This document shows positions 27,119 to 37,493 of a stretch of 64,000 nt of DNA, one piece after another. Source of the stretch: an uncultured Pelagibacteraceae bacterium (GTDB taxonomy: Bacteria; Pseudomonadota; Alphaproteobacteria; Pelagibacterales; Pelagibacteraceae); assembly GCA_902581925.1 (NCBI GenBank), contig CACHQB010000002.1, forward strand, positions 1-64,000, read 5' to 3'. The number at the start of each line of letters is the position of its first letter. Position 1 is the first letter of the stretch. A model generated the notes under the pieces. The model had not been told where the DNA came from. It saw only the letters and a program-made list of their open reading frames with translations, and did no database searches. The position numbers and the translations under genes are program-made.

Positions 27119-27164
27119 CCTTGCCGCTTGCGGAGTGCCAGTTCGAGTCTGGCCGAGGGCACCA
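27079..27164 (+). tRNA. tRNA-Leu (anticodon UAA), CCA encoded
   Basis: Acceptor GCCCTCG/CGAGGGC; anticodon arm AAGGA-CTTAAAA-TCCTT; variable arm; TTCGAGT T-loop; ends ACCA. Confidence 0.97.
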
Positions 27165-27168
27165 CTAA

Positions 27169-27939
27169 ATGACTAAGCTTCAAATTATTTCAGATAAAAA
27201 CAAAAAATCCTTAAGTATTAAAAATTTATTATTAAACAAAATTAAAACAAATTTGTTTAAAAAAGAAAATCTAATCATTGTTATTGGCGGAGATGGTTTT
27301 ATGCTTCAAACACTTAAAAAGAACAAAAATTCTAAAAAACATTTTTATGGGATAAATTCTGGGAGTTATGGATTTCTTATGAATAAATTTTCATCAAAAG
27401 ATATCATAAAAAATTTATCAAAAGCAAATTTAGTTACAATTTCTCCTCTGGAAATGATTGTTAAAAATAAAAATAATCAAACAAAAAGATCTATAGCAAT
27501 TAATGAAGTATCTGTTCTTAGACAAAGTAGACAGGCTGCATCACTATCGATTAAACAAGGTTCAAAACAAATAATTAAAAAATTAGTCTCAGATGGTGTA
27601 TTAGTATCAACACCCGCAGGAAGCACTGCATATAACCTTTCAGTACATGGACCTATCTTAAGTCTTCATTCAAAAAAATTATCAATATCACCCATAAGTG
27701 CTTTTAGACCTAGAAGATGGAAGGGTAAAATTGTAAATGATAAAACTAAAATTGTTATTACAAATTTAAATCCATCAAAAAGACCCATAAGTGCTGTTGC
27801 AGATAATTTAGAAGTAAGAAATGCTAAATCAATTACAGTTAAAACTAATAATAAAATAAAGTTTAATCTTCTTTATGATAAAAACAGAAGTCTACAAAAA
27901 AAGATTAAAATTGAACAATTAAGAAGAGAGACCAGTTAG
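27169..27939 (+). CDS. nadK: NAD kinase
   Basis: IVIGGDGFMLQTLKK, GINSGSYGFLMN, NEVSVLRQSRQAA, STPAGSTAYNLSVHGPIL. Confidence 0.95.
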   Translation: MTKLQIISDKNKKSLSIKNLLLNKIKTNLFKKENLIIVIGGDGFMLQTLKKNKNSKKHFYGINSGSYGFLMNKFSSKDIIKNLSKANLVTISPLEMIVKNKNNQTKRSIAINEVSVLRQSRQAASLSIKQGSKQIIKKLVSDGVLVSTPAGSTAYNLSVHGPILSLHSKKLSISPISAFRPRRWKGKIVNDKTKIVITNLNPSKRPISAVADNLEVRNAKSITVKTNNKIKFNLLYDKNRSLQKKIKIEQLRRETS

Positions 27940-27942
27940 TGA

Positions 27943-28080
27943 ATGAAAAAAATTAATCCAATAATGTTAATAGTCATTATTTTAGTTGGAGGTTTTTGTG
28001 CATTTAAAATTATGTCTTTTCTTGGTTGCTATGTTCGTATTGAAGATGCTAATGAATGTTGGAAGTTGACAGCTTGGTGA
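27943..28080 (+). CDS. Small single-TM protein (45 aa), not in the supplied ORF track
   Basis: Direct translation: MKKINPIMLIVIILVGGFCAFKIMSFLGCYVRIEDANECWKLTAW; starts just after nadK. Confidence 0.5.
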   Translation: MKKINPIMLIVIILVGGFCAFKIMSFLGCYVRIEDANECWKLTAW

Positions 28081-28090
28081 TGAATAGAAA

Positions 28091-28166
28091 TGGTGCCCCC
28101 GCACGGATTCGAACCGCGGACCTATTGATTACAAATCAATTGCTCTACCAGCTGAGCTACAAGGGC
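28091..28166 (-). tRNA. tRNA-Thr (anticodon UGU)
   Basis: Reverse complement GCCCTTGTAGCTCAGCTGGTAGAGCAATTGATTTGTAATCAATAGG...CGGGGGCACCA; anticodon loop TTTGTAA. Confidence 0.95.
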
Positions 28167-28199
28167 ATGCGCAATAATTATTAATTATTTGTTAAATAA

Positions 28200-28943
28200 T
28201 CAACTCTTTTTTTTTAAATAACTAAGGTGATGAAACACAATTGCAGCACTATTTGAGATATTTAAACTTTCTATATCTTCATTAATATTAATTTTAACAA
28301 AAAAATCTGCGTATTTACCTGTATGCTGTCTCATACCAAATCCTTCCGATCCAAATAGAAGGATGTTATTTCCTTCCCATTTTATGTCTGTAAAATCTTT
28401 ATGACCTTTTGAATCGAAACCATATACCCAGAAATTTTTTTCTCTTAAATTTTTTAAAGTGGAATTAATATTAGATACTTGGAATATATTTACGTGTTCC
28501 ATACATCCACTAGCTGATTTATACATTAACTTACTATCTCGAGGAAAATGTCTTTCTTTAATTATTAATCCGTCTATATCAAATGATGCAGCACTTCTTA
28601 TCAAAGAACCAATGTTTCTTGGATCTGTAACTTCATCAAGGCATACAAATGTTAAATTATTTTTACCTTTAATAAATTGTTTTAAATCTTGTTGATCTAA
28701 ATGTTCAATCTCAGCAACATAACCATTATGCATCAACTGTTCTTTTGAGGTATATTTATCTAATTCTTTTTTTGACTTAAAGTATACTTTAACATCCTCT
28801 AAAATATTTTTATTAGGGTTTTTTCTATGAATATTTTTTTTAGACTCTTCAGTTAAAAATACTCTTAAAACCTTTCTTTTAGGGTTTCTAAGAGCTTCAA
28901 TTACAGCATGTTGTCCAACAATGAAAAAAGATGATTTATTCAT
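28200..28943 (-). CDS. rlmB: 23S rRNA (guanosine-2'-O)-methyltransferase RlmB/TrmH family
   Basis: GQHAVIEALRNPKRKV, LDEVTDPRNIGSLIRSAASF, LLFGSEGFGM, LNISNSAAIVFHHL. Confidence 0.93.
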   Translation of the reverse strand: MNKSSFFIVGQHAVIEALRNPKRKVLRVFLTEESKKNIHRKNPNKNILEDVKVYFKSKKELDKYTSKEQLMHNGYVAEIEHLDQQDLKQFIKGKNNLTFVCLDEVTDPRNIGSLIRSAASFDIDGLIIKERHFPRDSKLMYKSASGCMEHVNIFQVSNINSTLKNLREKNFWVYGFDSKGHKDFTDIKWEGNNILLFGSEGFGMRQHTGKYADFFVKININEDIESLNISNSAAIVFHHLSYLKKKS

Positions 28944-29072
28944 AAATTAGTATCTGTTTTATACGGTTTTTTTAATATTTTCCTATTAAATCACGTGTTG
29001 CATTTGCATAAATAAAATATATAAAACGCTTGTTATTTGAAGCTTTATTGAACAAGGGGACACTTCCCCAAA

Positions 29073-29158
29073 GGAGGGGTTCCAGAGCGGTCAAATGGGG
29101 CGGGCTGTAAACCCGTTGACTTCGGTCTTCGAAAGTTCGAATCTTTCCCCCTCCACCA
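29073..29158 (+). tRNA. tRNA-Tyr (anticodon GUA)
   Basis: ggaggggttccagagcggtcaaatggggcgggctgtaaacccg...ttcgaatc...cccctccacca; anticodon GTA, long variable arm. Confidence 0.96.
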
Positions 29159-29202
29159 TTTAATAAATTTTAGATAACATGGAGTGTTACTCTTGGGGTT
29201 GT

Positions 29203-29276
29203 GCGGGTGTAGTTCAATGGTAGAACGCTAGCCTTCCAAGCTGGATGTAAGGGTTCGATTCCCTTTACCCGCTCCA
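29203..29276 (+). tRNA. tRNA-Gly (anticodon UCC)
   Basis: gcgggtgtagttcaatggtagaacgctagccttccaagctgg...ggttcgattcc...acccgctcca; loop CTTCCAA. Confidence 0.96.
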
Positions 29277-29322
29277 AGAAATTAAAATTAGAAGAAACAA
29301 AAAAAACTGAGGTAAAAAAATA

Positions 29323-30513
29323 ATGTCAAAAGAAAAATTTGTAAGAAATAAACCCCACTGTAACATTGGGACTATTGGTCATGTCGACCATGGTAAAACA
29401 ACTCTTACTGCCGCAATTACAAATGTATTAGCACAAGCTGGCGGTGGAACTGCAGTTGCTTATGATCAAATTGATAAAGCACCTGAAGAAAAAGAAAGAG
29501 GTATAACTATTTCAACAGCACACGTTGAGTATGAAACTGAAAAAAGACACTATGCTCACGTAGATTGCCCTGGTCACGCTGACTATGTTAAAAACATGAT
29601 CACCGGTGCTGCACAAATGGATGGAGCAATTTTAGTTGTTAATGCAGCTGATGGTCCAATGCCACAAACAAGAGAGCACATTCTTTTAGGAAGACAAGTT
29701 GGTATTCCTGCAATTGTTGTTTACTTAAATAAAGTTGACCAAGTAGATGATAAAGAAATGATTGAACTTGTTGAGGAGGAAATTAGAGAACTTTTAACTT
29801 CATACAAATATCCAGGTGATAAAACACCAATCGTTAAAGGTTCTGCTTTAGCTGCAGTTGAGGGTAGAGATGACGAAATTGGAAAAAATTCAATTTTAGA
29901 ATTAATGAAAGCTGTTGATGAACATATTCCACAACCGGCTAGAGAAGTTGACAAACCATTCTTGATGCCAGTTGAGGATGTTTTCTCAATTTCAGGAAGA
30001 GGAACAGTTGCAACTGGTAGAGTTGAGTCAGGTGTTATTAAAACTGGTGAAGAAGTTGAAATAGTTGGAATTAGAGAAACCAAAAAATCAGTTTGTACAG
30101 GAGTCGAAATGTTTAGAAAACTTTTAGATTCTGGTGAAGCTGGTGACAACGTTGGAATTTTATTGAGAGGTATTGAAAGAACTGATATCGAAAGAGGTCA
30201 AGTTCTTTGCAAACCTGGTTCAATTACTCCACACACTAAATTTGAAGCTCAAGCGTATGTACTTAAAAAAGATGAAGGTGGAAGACATACTCCATTCTTT
30301 ACTAAGTATAGACCACAGTTTTATTTTAGAACAACAGACGTTACAGGTGAAGTAGAATTACCAGCTGGTACTGAAATGGTTATGCCAGGTGATGATGCTA
30401 AATTCACAGTTAAGCTAATTACACCAATTGCTATGGCAGAAAAGTTAAACTTTGCAATTAGAGAAGGTGGAAGAACTGTTGGAGCAGGAGTAGTAACTAA
30501 AATTATAGAGTAA
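29323..30513 (+). CDS. tuf: Elongation factor Tu
   Basis: [33 protein letters not shown]...; full-length EF-Tu. Confidence 0.99.
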   Translation: MSKEKFVRNKPHCNIGTIGHVDHGKTTLTAAITNVLAQAGGGTAVAYDQIDKAPEEKERGITISTAHVEYETEKRHYAHVDCPGHADYVKNMITGAAQMDGAILVVNAADGPMPQTREHILLGRQVGIPAIVVYLNKVDQVDDKEMIELVEEEIRELLTSYKYPGDKTPIVKGSALAAVEGRDDEIGKNSILELMKAVDEHIPQPAREVDKPFLMPVEDVFSISGRGTVATGRVESGVIKTGEEVEIVGIRETKKSVCTGVEMFRKLLDSGEAGDNVGILLRGIERTDIERGQVLCKPGSITPHTKFEAQAYVLKKDEGGRHTPFFTKYRPQFYFRTTDVTGEVELPAGTEMVMPGDDAKFTVKLITPIAMAEKLNFAIREGGRTVGAGVVTKIIE

Positions 30514-30524
30514 CTCTATAAATT

Positions 30525-30600
30525 AGGAGTGTAGCTCAATTGGTAGAGCGCCGGTCTCCAAAACCGGAGGCTGAGGGTTCGAGTCCCTCCGCTCCTGCCA
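30525..30600 (+). tRNA. tRNA-Trp (anticodon CCA)
   Basis: aggagtgtagctcaattggtagagcgccggtctccaaaaccgg...ggttcgagtcc...gctcctgcca; canonical tuf-trnW-secE position. Confidence 0.97.
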
Positions 30601-30617
30601 ATTTGAGCTAATATGTT

Positions 30618-30809
30618 ATGAGAAACCCGATTAAATTTATACAGGAAGTTAAGCAAGAGGCTTTTAAAGTTACGTGGCCAACCTGGAAAGAAACTTTGCA
30701 AGGTGCTTTAATGGTATTTGTTATGGCAGTTGTTATGTCTTTATTTTTTCTTCTTTTAGATCAGGTTTTGAAATTTTTCTTAGAACTTTTACTTAAAGTG
30801 AGTATTTAA
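30618..30809 (+). CDS. secE: Preprotein translocase subunit SecE
   Basis: NPIKFIQEVKQEAFKVTWPTWKETLQGALMVFVMAVVMSLFFLLLDQVL. Confidence 0.96.
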   Translation: MRNPIKFIQEVKQEAFKVTWPTWKETLQGALMVFVMAVVMSLFFLLLDQVLKFFLELLLKVSI

Positions 30810-31339
30810 TGAAAAATTGGTACATAGTTCAATCTCATTCGAGCTTTGAAAATAAGGTTGCAGCTTTAATCAAAGAAGAAGCGGATAAAGCTAAAATATC
30901 TGATAAGTTTGAAGAGATTATTGTACCTACTCACGATGTTACTGAGGTTAAGAGAGGCAAAAGAATTCAAAGAAAAAAGAAATACTTTCCCGGATATGTT
31001 CTAATAAAAAGTGAGATGGATAATAATATTTATCACATGATAAAGAATATAAAGAGAGTTAGTGGTTTCTTGGGTACAAAAGGCATTCCAGTTCCAGTTT
31101 CAGACAAAGAAGTAGAGAAGATTTTAGGCCAGATTAAAGATGGCGTTGCTCAGCCAAAATCAGGCGTAGATTACAGTGTAGGTGAAAAAGTTCAGGTCGT
31201 AGATGGTCCATTTGCATCATTTACTGGAATGATTGAAGAAATTGATGAAGAAAAAGCTAGACTTAAGGTGTCAGTTTCTATATTTGGTCGTCCTACACCA
31301 GTAGATTTAGAATATAATCAGGTTGAGAAGGTTAGTTAA
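30809..31339 (+). CDS. nusG: Transcription termination/antitermination protein NusG
   Basis: [29 protein letters not shown] domain [22 protein letters not shown]. Confidence 0.98.
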   Translation: MKNWYIVQSHSSFENKVAALIKEEADKAKISDKFEEIIVPTHDVTEVKRGKRIQRKKKYFPGYVLIKSEMDNNIYHMIKNIKRVSGFLGTKGIPVPVSDKEVEKILGQIKDGVAQPKSGVDYSVGEKVQVVDGPFASFTGMIEEIDEEKARLKVSVSIFGRPTPVDLEYNQVEKVS

Positions 31340-31764
31340 TGGCAAAAGAAATTAGTGGATTTATAAAATTGCAAATTAAGGGTGGTCAAGCTAATCCTGC
31401 ACCACCAGTTGGACCTGCATTAGGTCAACGTGGTGTAAATATTATGGAGTTTTGTAAAGCCTTTAACGACAAAACTAAATCGATGGCAGGTAAACCTGTT
31501 CCAGTTGAAATTACAGTTTATAAAGATAAAAAGTTTGATTTTAAAATTAAATCACCACCAGCATCTTTTTATATTAAAGAAGCAGTAAAACTTAAAGGTG
31601 GATCTAAAGAACCTGGAAGAAATATTGTTGCTTCAATCTCGAAAAAACAATTAGAGACTATAGCAAAAGAAAAAATGAATGATTTAAACGCTCATGATAT
31701 TGAGGAAGCTATAAAAATTATTGCAGGATCAGCTAGATCTATGGGTATAGAGGTGAAGGAATAA
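31339..31764 (+). CDS. rplK: 50S ribosomal protein L11
   Basis: [37 protein letters not shown]. Confidence 0.99.
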   Translation: MAKEISGFIKLQIKGGQANPAPPVGPALGQRGVNIMEFCKAFNDKTKSMAGKPVPVEITVYKDKKFDFKIKSPPASFYIKEAVKLKGGSKEPGRNIVASISKKQLETIAKEKMNDLNAHDIEEAIKIIAGSARSMGIEVKE

Positions 31765-32453
31765 TGTCATCTAAAAGATATAAAAAATTACCAGAAAAAA
31801 CTAAAGATTTGAGCGCTGAGGCAATAGAAAAATTATTACCTGAGCTTAAGAAAAATTGTACAACTAAATTTGATGAGTCTTTAGATTTAAGTTTTCAAAT
31901 AAATAACAAACAAAAGAAAAGTGAAGTTAATATTAGAACAGTTGTTAATTTACCTGGGGGCACAGGTAAAAAGGTTAAAGTTGCTGTAGTTTGTGAAGAT
32001 AATAAAACACAAGATGCGAAAGATGCTGGAGCAGATATTGTGGGTGGTGATGAATTTGTTGAAAGAATTAAAGCTGGAGAATTAAATTTTGAAAAATTAA
32101 TTTGTACACCAGGAATGATGATTAAACTTTCTAAATTAGGAAAAGTTTTAGGTCCAAAAGGTTTAATGCCAAACCCTAAGCTTGGATCAGTTTCTGAAAA
32201 TATTAAAGAAGCTGTTACCAATGCTAAATCTGGTCAAGTAGAAATAAGAAATGATAAAGATGGAAATATTGGAGTAAGTATTGGCAAAAAATCTTTTAGT
32301 GATGATCAATTATTGAAAAACTATAATGCAATTTTAGATGCTTTGGAGAAAGAAAAATCAAACAACACTCTAAAAGGTGATCTAATTAGAAGTGTATTTG
32401 CTACATCAACAATGGGTGTTTCATATAAAGTTAAATTAGGGAAATCGATATAG
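31764..32453 (+). CDS. rplA: 50S ribosomal protein L1
   Basis: LGKVLGPKGLMPNPKLGSV, VRGVVNLPGGTGK-like block. Confidence 0.98.
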   Translation: MSSKRYKKLPEKTKDLSAEAIEKLLPELKKNCTTKFDESLDLSFQINNKQKKSEVNIRTVVNLPGGTGKKVKVAVVCEDNKTQDAKDAGADIVGGDEFVERIKAGELNFEKLICTPGMMIKLSKLGKVLGPKGLMPNPKLGSVSENIKEAVTNAKSGQVEIRNDKDGNIGVSIGKKSFSDDQLLKNYNAILDALEKEKSNNTLKGDLIRSVFATSTMGVSYKVKLGKSI

Positions 32454-32455
32454 TT

Positions 32456-32977
32456 ATGATGAACAAAGAGCAAAAGAAAAATTATATTGCAGAAATGACT
32501 ACCCAATTTGAAAACAGTAAAGCTGTTATGGTTACTCATTACCAAGGTTTAACTATGACTCAATTAGATGAATTGAGAGCGAAAATGAGAGAACATGGAA
32601 TAGTTTTCAAAATAACTAAAAACAGAATTACAAAATTGGCTTTAGAAAAAACAAAGTGTAAAGATTTATCAAATTTATTTACTGGCCCTACAGCAGTTGC
32701 ATTCGGTGAGGATGCCATAATGTCTGCAAGAATTCTCTCAAAATTTGCAAAAGATAACGAAAACTTAAAATTAATTGGTGGTATAATGGATGATGAGGTC
32801 TTAGATTCGGCTGGCGTCCAAAATGTAGCAAGTTTACCTACATTAGACGAAGCAAGAGCCAATATTGTAGGTATTTTGAACGCTTCTGCATCTAAATTAA
32901 TCAGTATTTTACTTGCACATTCAGAAAAAATGAGTAGTTTGTCCGCAGAAAATTCTGAAACACAACCCAAAGAGTAA
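32456..32977 (+). CDS. rplJ: 50S ribosomal protein L10
   Basis: L10 N-terminal domain; between rplA and rplL. Confidence 0.97.
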   Translation: MMNKEQKKNYIAEMTTQFENSKAVMVTHYQGLTMTQLDELRAKMREHGIVFKITKNRITKLALEKTKCKDLSNLFTGPTAVAFGEDAIMSARILSKFAKDNENLKLIGGIMDDEVLDSAGVQNVASLPTLDEARANIVGILNASASKLISILLAHSEKMSSLSAENSETQPKE

Positions 32978-32982
32978 TACAT

Positions 32983-33348
32983 ATGCCTGACCTAAACAAA
33001 ATTATAGAAGATTTATCAAGCTTGACTGTTGCTGAAGCAGCAGAACTTTCAAAACAATTAGAAGAAAAATGGGGTGTAACTCCAATGGCAGCAGCAGCTC
33101 CAGCAGCAGCAGGTAGTGCGGCTCCAGCAGAAGATAAAGATGATTTTACAATCATGCTAGTGTCTGCAGGTGATAAAAAAATTAACGTTATTAAAGAAGT
33201 AAGAGCAGCTACTTCATTAGGATTAAAAGAAGCTAAAGATCTTGTAGAGGGAGCACCAAAAGAAGTTAAATCTGGTGTAAACAAAAAAGATGCTGAAGAG
33301 ATCAAAGCTAAGCTAGAAGCTGCAGGCGCTAAAGTAGAACTTAAATAA
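32983..33348 (+). CDS. rplL: 50S ribosomal protein L7/L12
   Basis: [19 protein letters not shown], Ala-rich hinge, [27 protein letters not shown]. Confidence 0.99.
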   Translation: MPDLNKIIEDLSSLTVAEAAELSKQLEEKWGVTPMAAAAPAAAGSAAPAEDKDDFTIMLVSAGDKKINVIKEVRAATSLGLKEAKDLVEGAPKEVKSGVNKKDAEEIKAKLEAAGAKVELK

Positions 33349-33404
33349 ATTAAATAGAAAGAATTCGAATACTGATTATTTTTAATCAGTATTTATAAAC
33401 ATAG

Positions 33405-36400
33405 ATGCAACTATCTTTTACTGAAAAGAAAAACATTAGAAAAAGTTTTGGTAAACTAAAAGAAAGTTTATCTATACCTAACTTAATTGAAGTACAAAAA
33501 AATTCGTACAAAGAATTAACAGAATTTAATGTTGAGGCAGCAGAACTTACCAAAGGTTTTGATAGAGTTTTTAAAAGTATTTTTCCTATTGAAGATTTAA
33601 ATGACAAAGCAACTTTAGAATATGTTTCATATAGATTAGAGAAACCAAAATTTGATGTTGAAGAATGTATAGCAAGAGGTCTTACATATTCATCAGCTCT
33701 TAAGTGTACTTTAAGATTGGTAGTTTACGAAATAGATCAAGAAAATAATACAAAAGATATTTTATCAGCTAAAGAGCAAGAAGTTTATATGGGTGAAGTT
33801 CCTATGATGACTAATAGTGGAACTTTTATAACTAACGGTGTTCAAAGAGTTGTAGTAAACCAAATGCACAGAAGTCCAGGTGTATTTTTTGATCATGATA
33901 AAGGTAAAACACATGCAAGTGGAAAACTTTTATTTAATTGTAGAGTAATACCGAATAGAGGTTCTTGGTTAGATTTTGAGTATGATGTTAAAGATTTTTT
34001 ATATTTTAAAATTGACAGAAAAAAGAAAATTTTTTCATCTACTTTATTATTAGCTTTAGGTTATACAAAATCAGAAATTGTTGATGAGTTCTATGAAAGT
34101 GAACAGTACACTTTTGATCCAAAAACTGAAAAGTGGAAAACTAAATTTAATCCAGAAAACTATAAAGCTAAAAATTTCTCAGAAGAAGTAATTGATGCAA
34201 AAACTGGTGAAGTAGTAATAAAATTAGGTGACAAGATTAATTTTTTAAGTGCAAAAAAATTAGCTAATGATGGTTTAAAAGATATACTAGTTTCTAGAGA
34301 GTCCTTGTTTGGTAAATTTTTACACAGAGATATAAAAGTTAATGAAGAAGAAGATGGTGTATTTAAAATTGGGACTGAATTAAATGATACAATAATTCAA
34401 CAAATTTTAGATGCAAATATACATACACTTCAAATTTCTGTTACAAACTCTATAAATAAAGGACCTTATCTACTTACAACTATTTTAGCTGATAAAAATA
34501 ATACTAAAGACGAAGCTATCACAGAAATCTATAAAATGTTAAGACCTGGAGAACCTCCAACTATAGAGATAGCAACTCAAATATTTAATAATCTTTTCTT
34601 TAGTTCAGACAGATATGATTTGTCTGATGTTGGAAGAGTTAAAATGAACTCAAGATTAAACCAAGAGTGTTCTGATAAAATTACCATATTAAGAAATGAC
34701 GACATCATTGCAATTATTCATAAAATGTTGGATTTACGTGATGGTAAAGATGATGTCGATGACATTGATCACCTAGGAAATAGAAGAGTTCGTTCTGTTG
34801 GAGAACTAGTTGAGAACCAAGCTAGAATTGGTGTTTACAGAATGGAAAGAGCTATTAAAGAAAAAATGACAACTTTGGATGTTGAGTCAGCAATGCCACA
34901 AGATCTAATTAACGCAAAACCATTAACAGTTTCATTGAAAGATTTTTTTGCAAGTTCACAACTATCTCAGTTTATGGATCAAACAAATCCTTTATCTGAA
35001 ATAACTCATAAAAGAAGAGTTTCAGCGTTAGGTCCGGGTGGTTTAACAAGAGAAAGAGCAGGTTTTGAAGTAAGGGACGTCCATCCAACCCACTATGGAA
35101 GAATTTGTCCAATTGAGACACCAGAGGGTCCAAATATTGGTTTGATTAATAGTTTATCTACTTATGCAAAAATTAATAAGTATGGCTTTATTGAAAGTCC
35201 TTACAAAAAAGTAAAAGACGGTGTTGTCCAAGATAAAGTTGAATACTTATCAGCAATGGAAGAAACAAAATTCACTATTGCTCAAGCTAATACAAAACTT
35301 GATAAAAATGGAAAAATCACTGAAGAACTAGTTTCATGCAGACAAAACCTAAACTTTCTTTTAGCAAAACCTGACTCTATTGATTACATTGATGTATCAC
35401 CAAAACAATTAGTTTCAGTTGCAGCATCTTTAATTCCATTCTTGGAAAATGATGATGCAAACAGAGCATTAATGGGATCAAACATGATGAGACAAGCAGT
35501 TCCATTATTAAAACCCGAGTCTCCACTTGTCGGTACAGGAATTGAAAGTGATGTTGCTTTAGATTCTGGGGTAACTATTGTTGCTAAGCGTGATGGAGTT
35601 GTTGATAAAATAGATGGTAAAAGAATTGTTATAAAAGTAACTGAGGAAACAGACTTTAGTAAGTCTGGTGTAGATATCTATAACCTTCAAAAATTTAAAA
35701 GATCAAACCAAAATACTTGTATAAATCAAAGACCACTGGTTAGAGTTGGTGATAAAGTTAAATCTGGAGATATTATTGCAGATGGTCCTTCAACAAAATT
35801 AGGTGAACTTGCTTTAGGTAAGAACGTCACTGTAGCATTCATGCCTTGGCAAGGTTATAACTTTGAAGACTCAATCTTAATTTCAGAAAGATGTGTTACA
35901 GATGACGTATTCACATCTGTTCACATTGTTGAATACGAAATAATGGCAAGAGATACAAAGCTTGGTGAAGAAGAAATAACTAGAGATATACCAAATGTAA
36001 ATGAAGAAGCTTTAAAAAACCTTGATGAATCAGGAATAGTTTATATTGGTGCAGAGGTTAATGCTGGTGATATTTTGGTTGGTAAAGTTACTCCAAAAGG
36101 TGACTCAGCATCTGGTCCTGAAGAAAAATTATTAAGATCAATATTTGGAGAGAAAGCTATCGATGTTACAGATACATCTTTAAGAATGTCTAGAGGATCA
36201 AGTGGAACGGTAGTTGATGTAAGAGTATTCAATAGACATGGAATTGAAAAAGACGAAAGATCAATAACAATTGAAAGAGCTGAAATTGAACAAGTTCAAC
36301 AAGATAAAATTGTTGAGGAAGAAATATTAGAAAGAAGTATTAAACAAAGGGCTTCACAATTCCTGTCAGGATCATCTTTGACTAAAAAGGTAAAAGATTT

Positions 36401-37493
36401 ATCCGAAGGAACTAAGTTAGATTTTGATACAATTAATAAACTATCAATTAATGATGTATTCAAAATCACAGTAGGAAATGTAAATGACGAAGCAACATTA
36501 GCTCAATTAAAAGATCAATATAATAAAGCAAAACAAGACATAACAGAGAGATTTGAAGATAAAGTTTTAAAAATTAGAAGTGGTGATGATTTATTACCTA
36601 GCGTTATGAAAATGGTAAAAGTATTCGTTGCTATAAAAAGAAGATTAAGACCTGGTGATAAAATGTCAGGAAGACATGGAAACAAAGGAGTTGTAAGTAA
36701 AATTGTACCTGTTGAAGATATGCCATATAGAGAAGATGGTAGACCAGTTGATATTGTATTAAATCCTTTGGGTGTTCCAAGTAGGATGAACGTTGGTCAA
36801 ATTCTAGAGACGCACTTAGGATGGGCATGTAAAGAATTTGGCGAACAAGTTAAAAATTTAGTAAACGAAAATAGTAAAAAAATTGAAAGAACAGAAAAAA
36901 TCGAAAAATTCTTAAAATCTGTTTACGGAGAAGAAATTTTCAACGAAAAAGTAGACAAATTAAGCAAGAGTGAATTTAAAGATCTTTGTGAAAATTTGCA
37001 AAATGGTATCGCAATCTCAACACCTGTTTTTGATGGCGCTAAAGAAAAAAATGTTACTGAAATGCTTGAACTTGCAAATTTACCAGGATCTGGACAAACA
37101 TATTTATGGGACGGAAGAACAGGAGAGAAATTTGATAGACCAGTTACTGTTGGAATTATCTACATGCTAAAACTTCATCACTTAGTTGAAGATAAAATAC
37201 ATGCACGATCTACTGGACCTTACAGTTTGGTTACACAACAACCACTTGGTGGTAAAGCACAATTAGGTGGTCAAAGATTTGGTGAAATGGAAGTATGGGC
37301 ACTTGAAGCATATGGTGCATCATATACATTACAGGAAATTTTAACTGTTAAATCCGATGATGTTGCAGGAAGAGTTAAAGTTTATGAGACTATAGTTAAA
37401 GGTGAAGAGAACTTTGAGTCTGGAATACCAGAGTCATTTAACGTCTTAGTTAAAGAGATTAAATCATTAGCATTAAATGTGGAGCTTAATTAA
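33405..37493 (+). CDS. rpoB: RNA polymerase beta subunit
   Basis: 1362 aa; [48 protein letters not shown]. Confidence 0.99.
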   Translation: MQLSFTEKKNIRKSFGKLKESLSIPNLIEVQKNSYKELTEFNVEAAELTKGFDRVFKSIFPIEDLNDKATLEYVSYRLEKPKFDVEECIARGLTYSSALKCTLRLVVYEIDQENNTKDILSAKEQEVYMGEVPMMTNSGTFITNGVQRVVVNQMHRSPGVFFDHDKGKTHASGKLLFNCRVIPNRGSWLDFEYDVKDFLYFKIDRKKKIFSSTLLLALGYTKSEIVDEFYESEQYTFDPKTEKWKTKFNPENYKAKNFSEEVIDAKTGEVVIKLGDKINFLSAKKLANDGLKDILVSRESLFGKFLHRDIKVNEEEDGVFKIGTELNDTIIQQILDANIHTLQISVTNSINKGPYLLTTILADKNNTKDEAITEIYKMLRPGEPPTIEIATQIFNNLFFSSDRYDLSDVGRVKMNSRLNQECSDKITILRNDDIIAIIHKMLDLRDGKDDVDDIDHLGNRRVRSVGELVENQARIGVYRMERAIKEKMTTLDVESAMPQDLINAKPLTVSLKDFFASSQLSQFMDQTNPLSEITHKRRVSALGPGGLTRERAGFEVRDVHPTHYGRICPIETPEGPNIGLINSLSTYAKINKYGFIESPYKKVKDGVVQDKVEYLSAMEETKFTIAQANTKLDKNGKITEELVSCRQNLNFLLAKPDSIDYIDVSPKQLVSVAASLIPFLENDDANRALMGSNMMRQAVPLLKPESPLVGTGIESDVALDSGVTIVAKRDGVVDKIDGKRIVIKVTEETDFSKSGVDIYNLQKFKRSNQNTCINQRPLVRVGDKVKSGDIIADGPSTKLGELALGKNVTVAFMPWQGYNFEDSILISERCVTDDVFTSVHIVEYEIMARDTKLGEEEITRDIPNVNEEALKNLDESGIVYIGAEVNAGDILVGKVTPKGDSASGPEEKLLRSIFGEKAIDVTDTSLRMSRGSSGTVVDVRVFNRHGIEKDERSITIERAEIEQVQQDKIVEEEILERSIKQRASQFLSGSSLTKKVKDLSEGTKLDFDTINKLSINDVFKITVGNVNDEATLAQLKDQYNKAKQDITERFEDKVLKIRSGDDLLPSVMKMVKVFVAIKRRLRPGDKMSGRHGNKGVVSKIVPVEDMPYREDGRPVDIVLNPLGVPSRMNVGQILETHLGWACKEFGEQVKNLVNENSKKIERTEKIEKFLKSVYGEEIFNEKVDKLSKSEFKDLCENLQNGIAISTPVFDGAKEKNVTEMLELANLPGSGQTYLWDGRTGEKFDRPVTVGIIYMLKLHHLVEDKIHARSTGPYSLVTQQPLGGKAQLGGQRFGEMEVWALEAYGASYTLQEILTVKSDDVAGRVKVYETIVKGEENFESGIPESFNVLVKEIKSLALNVELN

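Noticed and set aside
29056-29069. GGGGA-CACT-TCCCC hairpin before tRNA-Tyr
   Set aside because: Short 5-bp stem, could be a pre-tRNA leader structure or weak terminator of nothing evident; too little support to claim a function.
29721-30149. Antisense ORFs in tuf, rplJ, rplL, rpoB, rpoC, fusA, rplB and similar
   Set aside because: Shadow ORFs opposite strongly conserved genes; no initiation context or family similarity.
30173-30355. Same-strand out-of-frame ORFs within tuf, fusA (42739-42921) and rpoB (36970-37170)
   Set aside because: Entirely inside conserved genes in another frame; no independent support.
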